Shown piece by piece: positions 8,809 to 17,662 of a stretch of DNA of 64,000 bases. Position 1 is the first letter of the stretch; the number at the start of each line of letters is the position of its first letter. The notes under the pieces are model-generated. The model was not told the DNA's origin. It made no database searches and saw only the letters and a list, made by a program, of their open reading frames with translations. The translations under genes were made by a program, and so were the position numbers. This stretch comes from Scybalomonas sp905214925 (GTDB lineage Bacteria; Bacillota; Clostridia; Lachnospirales; Lachnospiraceae). The stretch spans positions 1-64,000 of the forward strand of contig CAJMOB010000012.1 in NCBI GenBank assembly GCA_905214925.1, read 5' to 3'.

Positions 8809-9801
8809 TTAGATAATAATTTCAATTGGATTATTGCTGATTCTTGCCTGTCCATTTACTTTAAACTTACCAACTGCTAACGCATGACCAATTGGTAATT
8901 GTTGTAATCGTTTTTTTGCTATTTTCTGAATACTAGCTGGAAATTGCTTCACAATGGCACTTATTTCTGATTCTGATGGTTGAAAATAAAGTCTTGTTCC
9001 AACTTGTTCTAAGATAGCTTTCTGCTCTTTCTTAAATATAGAAACCGTTTGTGTTGCTAGTAATAATTCCACCCCATACTTTCTTCCCTCTGTCAGCAAA
9101 CGGAATAAGGGCGAATCCTCTTTGAAATTCATCCTTTGAAATTCATCAAGGACAATAATAACTGGTGTTTTTTCTGTCCTAGTAACCACATAATCAAAGA
9201 GCCACCATAGAAAAAATTCCATACAAATATTTCGAATTTCCATGGATAATCTCGATAAATCAAAAATATTAATTCCACTTAGCCTCACATCGGAATTCAT
9301 ATTTTCAAAAATCCCACTTTCTGCTATCCACTGTATTTTTAAACGTAAATTTTCTGTTTTCGCTTTAGATTCAAGGTACTTCAAGACTCCGCTCCATGAT
9401 ATGACATCACTTCTTTCTATCTCAAATTGTATTGCCTCCTGTAATAAAGTGCTTTGGAGCCTACCTAGTCGAAGTACTACTGAAAATATAGATGTAATTC
9501 TCGCAGCCAACTCATAATCTGTTTCTAGATCATCATCTATCCTCTGTCTTTTAAATACTTGTACTGGTAGTCCTGCCTTTCTACAGTTAACAATATTTGC
9601 TTGTTTTTGTATCCTATTTTTCCAATCTCCTGTGAAATCAGGGATAACAATTATCCCTGACTCCATATCCCTTGATTCTATGTATCCTCGCAGAAAAGTC
9701 GATTTCCCTGTTCCGCTCTTTCCTGAAATTAATATAGAATTGTTATAAGATTCTTCCGAATCAATAGATATCCTTTCATTATTTTTTGTTCTACCAATCA
9801 T
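8809..9801 (-). CDS. HerA/FtsK-like P-loop ATPase
   Basis: A 330-residue ATPase of the HerA/VirB4/FtsK group that could pump or translocate DNA. Walker A is G-K-S-G-T-G-K-S-T at residues 27-35; Walker B is V-I-I-V-L-D-E with D219-E220; L-L-A-T-Q-T follows as a sensor-type motif. The ATG at 9801 is chosen because GGGGAGGG lies 6 bases upstream; a longer version lacks this. Its start lies 16 bases past the upstream 621-residue gene's stop. In this mobilizable element it is a candidate coupling protein (inference), although no N-terminal membrane helices are seen. Confidence 0.8.
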   Translation of the reverse strand: MIGRTKNNERISIDSEESYNNSILISGKSGTGKSTFLRGYIESRDMESGIIVIPDFTGDWKNRIQKQANIVNCRKAGLPVQVFKRQRIDDDLETDYELAARITSIFSVVLRLGRLQSTLLQEAIQFEIERSDVISWSGVLKYLESKAKTENLRLKIQWIAESGIFENMNSDVRLSGINIFDLSRLSMEIRNICMEFFLWWLFDYVVTRTEKTPVIIVLDEFQRMNFKEDSPLFRLLTEGRKYGVELLLATQTVSIFKKEQKAILEQVGTRLYFQPSESEISAIVKQFPASIQKIAKKRLQQLPIGHALAVGKFKVNGQARISNNPIEIII

Positions 9802-9817
9802 AATTTTCCCTCCCCTT

Positions 9818-11683
9818 CTATAAGAGTCCATACTCTTCTTCTAGTCTTTTTTTATCTAGAACAAGACAATATTCTCTTTTCTTTAAGCTGTTAATCCAAA
9901 TTTGTTGTGAAAATCCCCTTCCTACTGTTTGAGTCATTCTTAGGAATCCCTCTCTCTTTAATTCTTGAGCTACCCATAAAGGCTTTTTCATTTTCATATT
10001 AAATGATGATAATAGTTTATTTAAGAAAATTTTATATGGGATAGCGATAATCTCTTCATCATAATATAATGATATCTTTTTACTATCTATTTCATCATTA
10101 TGTACTCTTCGAGCAATCTTTTGGAATCTTCCTTCATTAATTCCTTCAACTAGCTTACTTATGAACTCATCTCCTATTCCTTCTGGTTCTCGCCATTGCA
10201 TAGTTATTTTTCTAAGTTTTTCATATTCTTTTTGGAACCATTCTTCCATTTCATCTGAAACACTATATCCACACGCTCTTAAAATCTTTAAAGTGCTTCT
10301 TAAAATAGTTTCTAGATCGTCATCTGCTTTTCTTATCGGATTCAAATCAGAAATAATATCTTCAACTATCTGGACATGTTCCTCAAGACTGCCAATCCAC
10401 TCTCTTATTACACTCGGATAAAGAATATATTTCTCTAAAAATTTTTCAGGCATTGGCAAATACAATACATCATTTCTCGGAATCTCGTCTAGGAATCTTT
10501 CACCAATGAAAATAATGGTTCCTCTAAAATTAATTCCATCAACAGTTTCACCTTGTGCTATTTTTAGAAGATCACCCATATTCTTTACACCTACTTCCCT
10601 ATCATATTCTTTTCTATAGTTTCCTAAGTAAACAAATAGAATTTCATCCTGTAGCTTTTTGATAACAGCTTTTATTTTTTTCCATGAAATGAAAATATCT
10701 ATACTATTTTCTCTTTTAGATTCATAGAATGATAATTTCTGCTTCACTTTCACAAAGTTTTCCTCCTGTTCTTCAATGAAAAGAACAGGTATCCGAAACT
10801 TCTTATTTAAATACGGAGGTATAACAGTAGCAAGTTCTATTAATAAAAGTAAGATATCATCTTTTGAAATTTCTTTTAAATACTCATTTATCCTGATATG
10901 AGGTTTTATTAAAACTGCCGTTTTTACTTCTTCCATATATTCATGATACTTCGATTCAGCGGTATAGAATTTGGATTCATTACCTTCTAGATACCAACCT
11001 GGTTGTATTTTATAGTCAATACAAACTCTATTCTTATAGAGATTTAAAGAATTCATAAATATACCAATTTTTTCCTGATTACTTCCAACATGAAATTTCA
11101 CACCTGAAGCCTGCAATTTTATGAGCATATCTTGCTTTCCTAAATCCTTTTTTTCTATAAAAATTTGAAGAATTCTCTCTCCATTGTTTAGCACAAACAA
11201 TGTTCCTTTTTCTTTAAATTCCACAATATCTTCTATAGAATCACTACAAAACAGAAGTTCCTGATCTCCTCCATCTTTAATCCAAATCCCTAGTTTCCCT
11301 TGCTTTGTATATGGCTGAACACAACTTTTCCAATTAAATTTCTTTTTATCTTTTTCAAGTTCTCTTCCTACTCTCTTACCTTCCTTAAAATCTATAATTC
11401 GTTGATCTTCATATGTACTGTATGGCATTGTCAATGCTACAGTATTATTATAATCACATGGAAAATAATTAAATGAATTATATCCTAAACAGTCCTGTGT
11501 GTTTCTATATTGAACATTTTCAATAGGAGCATCATAAATATACTCTCCTGTACTTTCCATTCTATCCTCCTTAGGATTATTTAATGGTTCTTCTCTAACT
11601 ATTCCATTACGTATCCTTTCGTAGATCATCTTCTCATAGTTCTTTGTTCGTGCCTGATTTTTTAAAATAAGTTTTTCTTGCAT
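9818..11683 (-). CDS. Large unknown partner of HerA-like ATPase (weak DUF927 likeness)
   Basis: A 621-residue cytoplasmic protein I cannot assign. The segment around residues 190-250 (L-Q-A-S-G-V-K-F-H, then P-G-W-Y-L-E-G-N then F-Y-T-A-E) recalls DUF927 helicase-like proteins, but the P-loop expected after it is absent: the matching place reads P-V-L-F-I-E-E-Q. The C-terminus has a helix-rich segment ending in K-K-R-E-Y-C-L-V-L-D-K-K. ATG follows ACAGGAGG. It forms a two-gene unit with the ATPase downstream, so the two may act together, with the ATPase supplying the missing nucleotide site. DUF927 likeness is tentative. Confidence 0.6.
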   Translation of the reverse strand: MQEKLILKNQARTKNYEKMIYERIRNGIVREEPLNNPKEDRMESTGEYIYDAPIENVQYRNTQDCLGYNSFNYFPCDYNNTVALTMPYSTYEDQRIIDFKEGKRVGRELEKDKKKFNWKSCVQPYTKQGKLGIWIKDGGDQELLFCSDSIEDIVEFKEKGTLFVLNNGERILQIFIEKKDLGKQDMLIKLQASGVKFHVGSNQEKIGIFMNSLNLYKNRVCIDYKIQPGWYLEGNESKFYTAESKYHEYMEEVKTAVLIKPHIRINEYLKEISKDDILLLLIELATVIPPYLNKKFRIPVLFIEEQEENFVKVKQKLSFYESKRENSIDIFISWKKIKAVIKKLQDEILFVYLGNYRKEYDREVGVKNMGDLLKIAQGETVDGINFRGTIIFIGERFLDEIPRNDVLYLPMPEKFLEKYILYPSVIREWIGSLEEHVQIVEDIISDLNPIRKADDDLETILRSTLKILRACGYSVSDEMEEWFQKEYEKLRKITMQWREPEGIGDEFISKLVEGINEGRFQKIARRVHNDEIDSKKISLYYDEEIIAIPYKIFLNKLLSSFNMKMKKPLWVAQELKREGFLRMTQTVGRGFSQQIWINSLKKREYCLVLDKKRLEEEYGLL

Positions 11684-11893
11684 TTTAATATTCCTCCTGT
11701 TTTCATTATGAATTTTTCCAAATCCAATTAATGCTATTTATAAATGTCTTTTACTTTAATTCGTTCTAATTATACTATTTTCACTTCGCATAAATTGGTC
11801 TTTAAATATATTTATTTTTTTATTTAAATATATTGTATTTTATCTTTTCTTACTGTATAATAAAAGATTAATCATTTCAAAGGAGAAAATTAT

Positions 11894-13606
11894 ATGAACG
11901 AAAAAGATTATGTAATTTATATAAATTCATCAAATATAACAAACAATTCTAAACTTTGGTCATATTTTCAACCTAACGATTATTCTTCTTATGAGAAATT
12001 TTCGACTAGTATTTGTAAATTTTATCTTATTCGAGATTATTTAATTCATAAAATTATCAAATATAACCTTTATTGTGATCCACTCTTCACATTAGATTTA
12101 CTTTCTAAGAAAATAAATACTGATATCTTTAATTTACAAAACAGTATTCTAGATTCTGCTTCTCTTTTAAATAAATCTATAGAAGAAGTAATCACTAAAT
12201 ATAATCCAGAGCTTGCTGATGACTTAAAAGTTATAAAAGATATATTTCAAGGTATTTCTTCACTAAGTATCGTTGAAATCGATATTTTCCTTAATAACTT
12301 ATCAGAATATCTAACTGAAGAATTTAAAACTAAGAATTATATAAACGATATATTGAAAAAGCTTAGTAAATTACAAGAAAGTACTACATCATTTATAATT
12401 TTAAACTTTATTAACCAATTTGATACATTGCATTATAAGAAGCCATTGGTAATCAAATTTTCTCCTAATGATATTGCCGAATATATTAGCTTTAAACAAG
12501 AAAACGATTCCAATTTTCAACTAGACTTTCTACTTGAAAACTATAATAAAGGTATAATAAAATTTTTAAGTGATAAAAATCATATATATAGAACTGCCTA
12601 TTTTAGACTTAACGAACAGAGTTTTAAATCTGAAATATTCAATTTGGGCTTTTCTCCTGTCTATTATGAACTTGCTCATTTTGAACATGAAATTTATAAT
12701 AATGTCACTGAGTATGTGATTAATGAAAGCGTAGTTAAAAAAATACATGACTTAATTTTAGAAGATTTTGATTTATCCCCAAAAAACTTTACTGGTTGTA
12801 TATGGGAATCATTGGTAAACTCTTTAAATTCCAAGTCTTATTGTAAAAACAGTTATACAGAATACAAATTTCCTATTTTATTAAAATTTATAAAAATGAT
12901 TCAGTATTTAGAAGATGAGCGTCAATTCGTAACTGAACTTATTAAACTTTACTTAAAAAAACAATATAAAGACTTTCAATTAAATTTAATAAACCATATT
13001 ACCACTAACACTTTCTTTTCATGCTTTGAACCTATATCTTCATACTCAATTATAGGTAAATTGTTTCCTTATCACACTATTCAAATAGCAACATGTGAAA
13101 ATATATATTCTTGTAAATATTCATATTTATGTAATTATAATCTTATTTTTCTTTTGGATTATAAAAATTATTTTTTTGAAAAGTCTACCCAAAAAATATG
13201 TATACCAATTGATACCTTTTGTAGTACTAGTACACCATTAAAAGTTAATAATAAGAAAATTGTAATCAGAGATAACTTACTTTACATTGACATTCCCATA
13301 TTCACCGAAGAAACTACCGAATTCATTATTGAAACTCCTGGAGAACATGAACCCTCATATTTAATCACTGTCTTTCCTACAACTTGCAAATTAATAGAAG
13401 AATATAAACCTTATCTTTCTCCTAAAAAGCCTCTAGAGCCTAAACTTAATAATCCTCATAATCTTTATCGTCCTAGTAATATATCAGAAGAAATTTCAAA
13501 GAAATTATCAACCTCTTGGGAATCAAATGAGGATGAACTTCTTTGGGTCTTACAACTTGTAGAACAAAATTTTTATCGCTACATATCAAAGTTGCTTGAT
13601 TTTTAA
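11894..13606 (+). CDS. Unknown 570-residue protein, divergent in the IME
   Basis: Start supported by AAAGGAG 7 bases before ATG. The protein is rich in Asn, Ile, Tyr and Lys, with no signal peptide, P-loop or nuclease motif that I can see. The first 350 residues look helical (many L-x2-I/L spacings). A Cys-containing stretch follows near 420 (C-E-N-I-Y-S-C-K-Y-S-Y-L-C), and the end carries E-E-I-S-K-K-L-S and W-V-L-Q-L-V-E-Q. It is the only rightward gene between 6.7 and 20 kb, with its own 210-base promoter region and lower G+C than its neighbours, which fits an independently acquired cargo gene such as a defence or stress factor. Function unknown. Confidence 0.6.
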   Translation: MNEKDYVIYINSSNITNNSKLWSYFQPNDYSSYEKFSTSICKFYLIRDYLIHKIIKYNLYCDPLFTLDLLSKKINTDIFNLQNSILDSASLLNKSIEEVITKYNPELADDLKVIKDIFQGISSLSIVEIDIFLNNLSEYLTEEFKTKNYINDILKKLSKLQESTTSFIILNFINQFDTLHYKKPLVIKFSPNDIAEYISFKQENDSNFQLDFLLENYNKGIIKFLSDKNHIYRTAYFRLNEQSFKSEIFNLGFSPVYYELAHFEHEIYNNVTEYVINESVVKKIHDLILEDFDLSPKNFTGCIWESLVNSLNSKSYCKNSYTEYKFPILLKFIKMIQYLEDERQFVTELIKLYLKKQYKDFQLNLINHITTNTFFSCFEPISSYSIIGKLFPYHTIQIATCENIYSCKYSYLCNYNLIFLLDYKNYFFEKSTQKICIPIDTFCSTSTPLKVNNKKIVIRDNLLYIDIPIFTEETTEFIIETPGEHEPSYLITVFPTTCKLIEEYKPYLSPKKPLEPKLNNPHNLYRPSNISEEISKKLSTSWESNEDELLWVLQLVEQNFYRYISKLLDF

Positions 13607-13687
13607 AATTTATCTTTCATTATCTATAAACCTTTTATTTTAGCGGCTTCTACAAAATTTTTAATCTTTTTTTATTTTTCAAGCACA

Positions 13688-13712
13688 AGAGCAGGGAACT
13701 CATCCCTGCTCT
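13688..13712. terminator. Terminator-like hairpin over the resolvase stop codon
   Basis: AGAGCAGGGA (13688-13697) pairs with TCCCTGCTCT (13703-13712); the resolvase stop codon lies in the loop. It separates the convergent 570-residue gene and the resolvase. T-tracts are modest on both sides. Confidence 0.55.
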
Positions 13713-14344
13713 TTCTTGCATTCTACTTCTTTCTTGTAACGATAAAAAGTTGCCTTTGTCATACCTAGCTCTCTCATTAATTGAAATGGTCTCTTCTCTC
13801 CACTCTCAACTTTCTCATACTTTTTAGAAAACTCTTCTAAACTCATCTTTCTTGGTCTACCATAATCGTCCCATTCTCCTCGTTCTTTTTTTGCCATTAT
13901 TCCTTCTCTTTGTCTTTTATCTTTCTTTTCCATTTCAGCTTGTGCCATACTGGCATATAACTCTATCAGCATATTTCCGACTGCTTCCAATAACATTTCT
14001 GCAATTGAATTATCCATTTTTTGTATTTGTATCAGAGTTGTTGGTAATTCTAAAATCATCACTCGAATATCATGCTCCTTAAACCATCTTAACTCATCTA
14101 AAATAGCTTTCTTATCCCTTCCAAGACGATCAAGCTCTGTAATAATCAAAATATCCCCCGCACGCAATACCTTATTTCTCAGCAATTGGTACGAGGGACG
14201 TTCAAAATTTCTTCCTGTCTTCTGATCCGTGAATATTTCCACTAAATTATAATCATTTTCTTCACAAAATCGTTTGATTTCTTCTAAACCACGATCTAAA
14301 TGTTGTTCTACTGTACTTGTCCGATGATAACCATAAACATTCAT
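13700..14344 (-). CDS. Small serine resolvase/invertase
   Basis: A 214-residue resolvase-family recombinase. The catalytic domain spans about residues 1-140, with nucleophile S10 in Y-H-R-T-S-T and the I-I-T-E-L-D-R-L-G-R-D motif near 70-80. The C-terminal part has the G-R-P-R-K linker and a helix-turn-helix (M-R-E-L-G-M-T-K-A-T-F-Y-R-Y) that binds the recombination site. AAAGGAG precedes the ATG. In a mobile element it probably resolves dimers or cointegrates rather than integrating, because a larger serine recombinase is also present. Confidence 0.9.
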   Translation of the reverse strand: MNVYGYHRTSTVEQHLDRGLEEIKRFCEENDYNLVEIFTDQKTGRNFERPSYQLLRNKVLRAGDILIITELDRLGRDKKAILDELRWFKEHDIRVMILELPTTLIQIQKMDNSIAEMLLEAVGNMLIELYASMAQAEMEKKDKRQREGIMAKKERGEWDDYGRPRKMSLEEFSKKYEKVESGEKRPFQLMRELGMTKATFYRYKKEVECKKEQG

Positions 14345-14405
14345 TTTTTACTCTCCTTTTCCATTTTTTGCTCTATTTAGTATCAAAATCTCTCTTTTTT
14401 CATGA

Positions 14406-14432
14406 GAATATCCAAAAATCTTTTGGATATTC
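14406..14432. repeat. Perfect hairpin upstream of the resolvase
   Basis: GAATATCCAAAA (14406-14417) and TTTTGGATATTC (14421-14432) form a perfect 12-bp inverted repeat with a 3-base loop, 60 bases before the resolvase start. It could be a res/crossover subsite or operator for the resolvase. Confidence 0.5.
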
Positions 14433-14506
14433 CCAAAAAGTCCTTTAGCACCTTTTTGAACTGTATCCTCAATTTGTATACTTTTTAAGACTCATTTCTA
14501 TATAAA

Positions 14507-14531
14507 AAAGACAGGATTTACTCCTGCCTTT
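14507..14531 (-). terminator. Intrinsic terminator of the AAA/DUF4143 gene
   Basis: On the minus strand AAAGGCAGGA pairs with TCCTGTCTTT (one mismatch) and is followed by TTTTTTATA, about 50 bases after the stop of the ATPase gene. Confidence 0.75.
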
Positions 14532-14578
14532 TCCATGTTTCTTATAAATGCATCATTTACATTATTTTCTGCCTAGCT

Positions 14579-15946
14579 TTACTTTCTTTGAAATTCCCCA
14601 TCAAATTGTAGCTGACTAATTAAATAAATTGGAATCGTATACATTTTGTCGTGAATGCCACCATACGTATCTCCTTTAAGCATATAGATTCCATCTACTT
14701 TTTTATCTCTCAATAGAAGTTCTGCTGTTTTCCCTGATGTACTACCAGCTTTCACTTCAATTCCAAAATTCTTATAATTGGCTCGATTATTCACAAAAAA
14801 GTCTATTTCCCCTTCTTTATACACACCAAACAGTGGAGAAATTCCTGCAATTTTATAAGAATTGCAAAGTTCCTGTAAATAACGATATACAAAGGTTTCC
14901 GCTAAAATTCCTCTTATCGTTGCTAAGTCCGCTCCTGCTATACTTAGGAAATATCGTGCTACCCCCACATCTTGAAAATAAAAGCGTACATTCAAACTCG
15001 TATCCAAAATGTTACATTCATTAGCCTTACCACAATACCCAATGACATTAGAACGATATAACCATGCAATCGCCTGATTAATACTTTTCTTTGTAACTCG
15101 ATTACTTTCTTCCTTATACATAATAGAAGAAAGTTCCGTTACCAAATCCGAATGCCCTTTCTTCTCCTTTATCATTGTCTGGGCAATAGCTGGTAATAAC
15201 TGTTCAAAAATATTAATGTCCCTCACATCACCCAAGTACATCTGAGATTCTTGAATAAAGATCTGAATAATATTCCCAATTTCAGGAAATATAGCTTCAA
15301 TATTCTTTGTCTCTAAGTATCGCTTTATTACAGCAGGATAACCACCAATTTGCAAATACAATTCATAATATTCCCTTATCTCATCATAATACTTATGATC
15401 ACTTTCGCCAAAGAAATCCAGTTCTTTTAACATGGTTCTCTTATCAAAAATATCCAAGAACTCTTCAAAGGATAGTGTATTTAACGTAATTTTATAAATA
15501 TCGCCTGCTGGTAAAAAGAATCCTTTTTCATATGTTCTCCCTAAATAACTCCCTGTTACAACAACATAACTCTTAAATTCTCTTGCAAATGTTCGTATTG
15601 TATTATACACCAAGGAAGACTCCTGAATTTCATCAATCATAATCAACGTATTCTCATCATCAACAAAATCCACATTATATAATTTAAGTGCATCATAAAG
15701 AGGTTTTTCTGATCCTTTTTCTCCAATTTCCCATCTCTCAGCAATCTCCATACACTTTAAAAATTTTTTTCCTGTTCTTTCTGCCATATTAATGTAAATA
15801 AACTGTGTAAAGTTTTCTTGAGCAAACTTTTTCAGAATATATGTTTTCCCTACTTGTCTTGCCCCATTTACCTCTAAAACTTTATTATTTTTGTCTTTCT
15901 TCCAAGCTAACAACTCTTTATAAATATCCCTAGAAAAATCAAACAT
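14579..15946 (-). CDS. AAA ATPase with DUF4143 domain
   Basis: A 455-residue member of the AAA_14/DUF4143 family. Walker A is G-A-R-Q-V-G-K-T at residues 28-35; Walker B is L-I-M-I-D-E-I-Q-E-S near residue 110; V-V-T-G-S-Y-L-G-R is the sensor. The C-terminal third holds the DUF4143 region with a nuclease-like strand (F-G-I-E-V-K-A-G). Function of the family is poorly defined, with links to mobile and addiction-like genes. It has its own promoter region, whose 52-bp leader is duplicated at 33081-33132. AGAGGTGG precedes the ATG. Confidence 0.88.
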   Translation of the reverse strand: MFDFSRDIYKELLAWKKDKNNKVLEVNGARQVGKTYILKKFAQENFTQFIYINMAERTGKKFLKCMEIAERWEIGEKGSEKPLYDALKLYNVDFVDDENTLIMIDEIQESSLVYNTIRTFAREFKSYVVVTGSYLGRTYEKGFFLPAGDIYKITLNTLSFEEFLDIFDKRTMLKELDFFGESDHKYYDEIREYYELYLQIGGYPAVIKRYLETKNIEAIFPEIGNIIQIFIQESQMYLGDVRDINIFEQLLPAIAQTMIKEKKGHSDLVTELSSIMYKEESNRVTKKSINQAIAWLYRSNVIGYCGKANECNILDTSLNVRFYFQDVGVARYFLSIAGADLATIRGILAETFVYRYLQELCNSYKIAGISPLFGVYKEGEIDFFVNNRANYKNFGIEVKAGSTSGKTAELLLRDKKVDGIYMLKGDTYGGIHDKMYTIPIYLISQLQFDGEFQRK

Positions 15947-15990
15947 ATTACCACCTCTTTCTATCTCTTATCTCCTAGTATATCGAAAAG
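15939..15990. repeat. 52-bp repeat, copy 1 (start region of AAA gene)
   Basis: This covers the first codons, ribosome site and leader of the AAA/DUF4143 gene. It matches 33081-33132 at 49 of 52 positions in the same orientation. The second copy sits before an unrelated CPCC gene, implying that another DUF4143 gene once stood there. Confidence 0.8.
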
Positions 15991-16013
15991 ACTATCTTCT
16001 GGCAACTTTTATA

Positions 16014-16052
16014 ATACTCCGTGTTATTTTAATACGAAATAACACGGAGTAT
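16014..16052 (-). terminator. Perfect 16-bp hairpin after the recombination operon
   Basis: ATACTCCGTGTTATTT and AAATAACACGGAGTAT pair perfectly around a 7-base loop, starting 5 bases beyond the stop of the last gene of the leftward operon (16057-20009). There is no strong T-tract after it, so it may act as an RNA-stabilising end or weak terminator. Confidence 0.55.
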
Positions 16053-16056
16053 TTAC

Positions 16057-16695
16057 TCACTCTTGCTTATTCTCCAAATTCTCTTTCCATATATCTAAGT
16101 CTTGTGAGAAAATTCCACTCGTTCTCGTTGCTGATAATACCGCATCAATCAAGGCTCGTTTCTTTGCCATCTTTAAAACGGTATTAATAATATTATATGG
16201 ATCGCTTGAATGATATTTCTTTTCCTTTGTATTACAACTCCCAACCCCTTCTGCCTCAATGATTCCTGTTTTTTTATTACGGATAATCACTTTGATTTCA
16301 TAATGGAAAAAGCCATTTTGCCAATCCTCAATACGATTTGTCACTTCTAGTGTTCTTGAAAATCCATAAATATCACATAACTTTTCTGCACCAGCTTTAA
16401 AAAGTGCTGGTTTTTCACATCCAGGAATTACTCCATAGTCAATACCACTGACCATCATATACCGTATGAAATCTTGTAATTCCTTAATTCGATCTTTTGC
16501 CTGTTGTAAAGAGACATTCATTTGTGGTATCGAATCATATCCTTCCAGTACTTGTGGCTGTTCTACTAATGTCGTTTCCTCTTGATTGTGTCCCACAATA
16601 TCCTTATGTATCTCTTGCATACTAGGAATCACTTCTTGGTTCACAATTTTATCCATTTCTTTCACCTTTTTACTGATTCTTTCCTTTAACTCCAT
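16057..16695 (-). CDS. Putative single-strand annealing partner of YqaJ exonuclease
   Basis: A 212-residue phage/ICE-type protein. The conserved core starts near residue 90: D-Y-G-V-I-P-G-C-E-K-P-A-L-F-K-A-G-A-E-K, followed by a basic end (M-A-K-K-R-A-L-I-D-A). Proteins with this core usually sit beside recombination genes; here the YqaJ exonuclease gene lies 13 bases upstream in the same operon. That pairing suggests the annealing half of a two-component recombination system, but I cannot place it in RecT, Erf or Rad52 from sequence alone. AAGAAGGG precedes ATG. Confidence 0.6.
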   Translation of the reverse strand: MELKERISKKVKEMDKIVNQEVIPSMQEIHKDIVGHNQEETTLVEQPQVLEGYDSIPQMNVSLQQAKDRIKELQDFIRYMMVSGIDYGVIPGCEKPALFKAGAEKLCDIYGFSRTLEVTNRIEDWQNGFFHYEIKVIIRNKKTGIIEAEGVGSCNTKEKKYHSSDPYNIINTVLKMAKKRALIDAVLSATRTSGIFSQDLDIWKENLENKQE

Positions 16696-16708
16696 TTTTA
16701 TTCCCTTC

Positions 16709-17641
16709 TTATCCTGCGATTGAAAATCTTCTTCCTTCGATTTTCTCTACATACTGCTCATAAATATCTGGTTGTTCTGCTTTTAACTTTTTGCTATTCA
16801 GTCGTTCCGTTACCGTTGGATTCCATCGAACTTGATACATTCCAACCACTCCCTCTGTCTTGTTTTGTAAAAGTAGTTTTAGGCGATTAGCAAGTTCTTT
16901 TTTCTCTTCATTCAATCTTTTCAGTTCTTCATTGACTTCTAAGTAATGATCGATCCAAGCTCTGCTTTCTTCTGGAAGTAAGATCTTACTTTTCTCAACT
17001 TTTTTATAGTAACTATCCAACCATTCTCCAGTCCGATCGGCACCATCTGGCTCTGGCATTTTCTTCTCTACAACACAGTTCCAAAATTTTTCTTCCATAG
17101 CAATGATTAACTCGATCATCTCTTCATCTCTTTCAATCTCTTTTAGATAGAATTTATTTCCACCAACCAACGCTGCAATATACGCTTTTTTGTATCCTGT
17201 CACTGCAAGATAATGTTGTACTTGCAATTGATATTCTTCTGGTATTCCCTGCTCCCACACTTCTTTTTTATATTCAATGGCTGTTTTAGCTTCAAATATA
17301 CACAAATTTCCATTACTATCTCTGACAACACCATCTACATCTGCAATCATAAAAGGGTACTTCTCATGCTGTAAAATCATGTTTTTTGCACGCACTTTTA
17401 AGCCTGTCCGTTTTATAAACTCTTGCTTTACAACATTTTCTAATACAGTTCCCCAATATGCTATTTCACTTTCTGTTTCTTTTAAAGGAAGTTCCCCCAA
17501 CTTTTCTTGCCACAGTTCATAAATAGATTTATATTTATTTAATCCTGCAATAATACTAACATCACTTCCACCAATTCCTTCTCTCCTACATTGCAACCAT
17601 TCTTCCCGTGTTAAATTTTTCTTATGATATAAAACTCTCAT
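16709..17641 (-). CDS. YqaJ-family viral recombinase exonuclease
   Basis: A 310-residue lambda-Exo-like nuclease that resects double-stranded ends. N-terminal W-L-x-C-R-R-E-G-I-G-G-S-D-V is the YqaJ signature. The active-site series is visible: E-I-A-Y-W-G then E-N-V-V-K, M-I-A-D-V-D-G-V, F-E-A-K-T-A and Q-L-Q-V-Q-H-Y-L. It is the fourth gene of a five-gene leftward operon, upstream of the putative annealing protein. Start set by GAAGGAG 7 bases upstream. Probable role: recombination during transfer, integration or repair of the element. Confidence 0.93.
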   Translation of the reverse strand: MRVLYHKKNLTREEWLQCRREGIGGSDVSIIAGLNKYKSIYELWQEKLGELPLKETESEIAYWGTVLENVVKQEFIKRTGLKVRAKNMILQHEKYPFMIADVDGVVRDSNGNLCIFEAKTAIEYKKEVWEQGIPEEYQLQVQHYLAVTGYKKAYIAALVGGNKFYLKEIERDEEMIELIIAMEEKFWNCVVEKKMPEPDGADRTGEWLDSYYKKVEKSKILLPEESRAWIDHYLEVNEELKRLNEEKKELANRLKLLLQNKTEGVVGMYQVRWNPTVTERLNSKKLKAEQPDIYEQYVEKIEGRRFSIAG

Positions 17642-17662
17642 ACAATACTTCTCCTTCCATTA

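Noticed and set aside
12566..12748. A 60-codon minus-strand frame inside the 570-residue gene
   Set aside because: Antisense to a well-supported gene and without a ribosome site.
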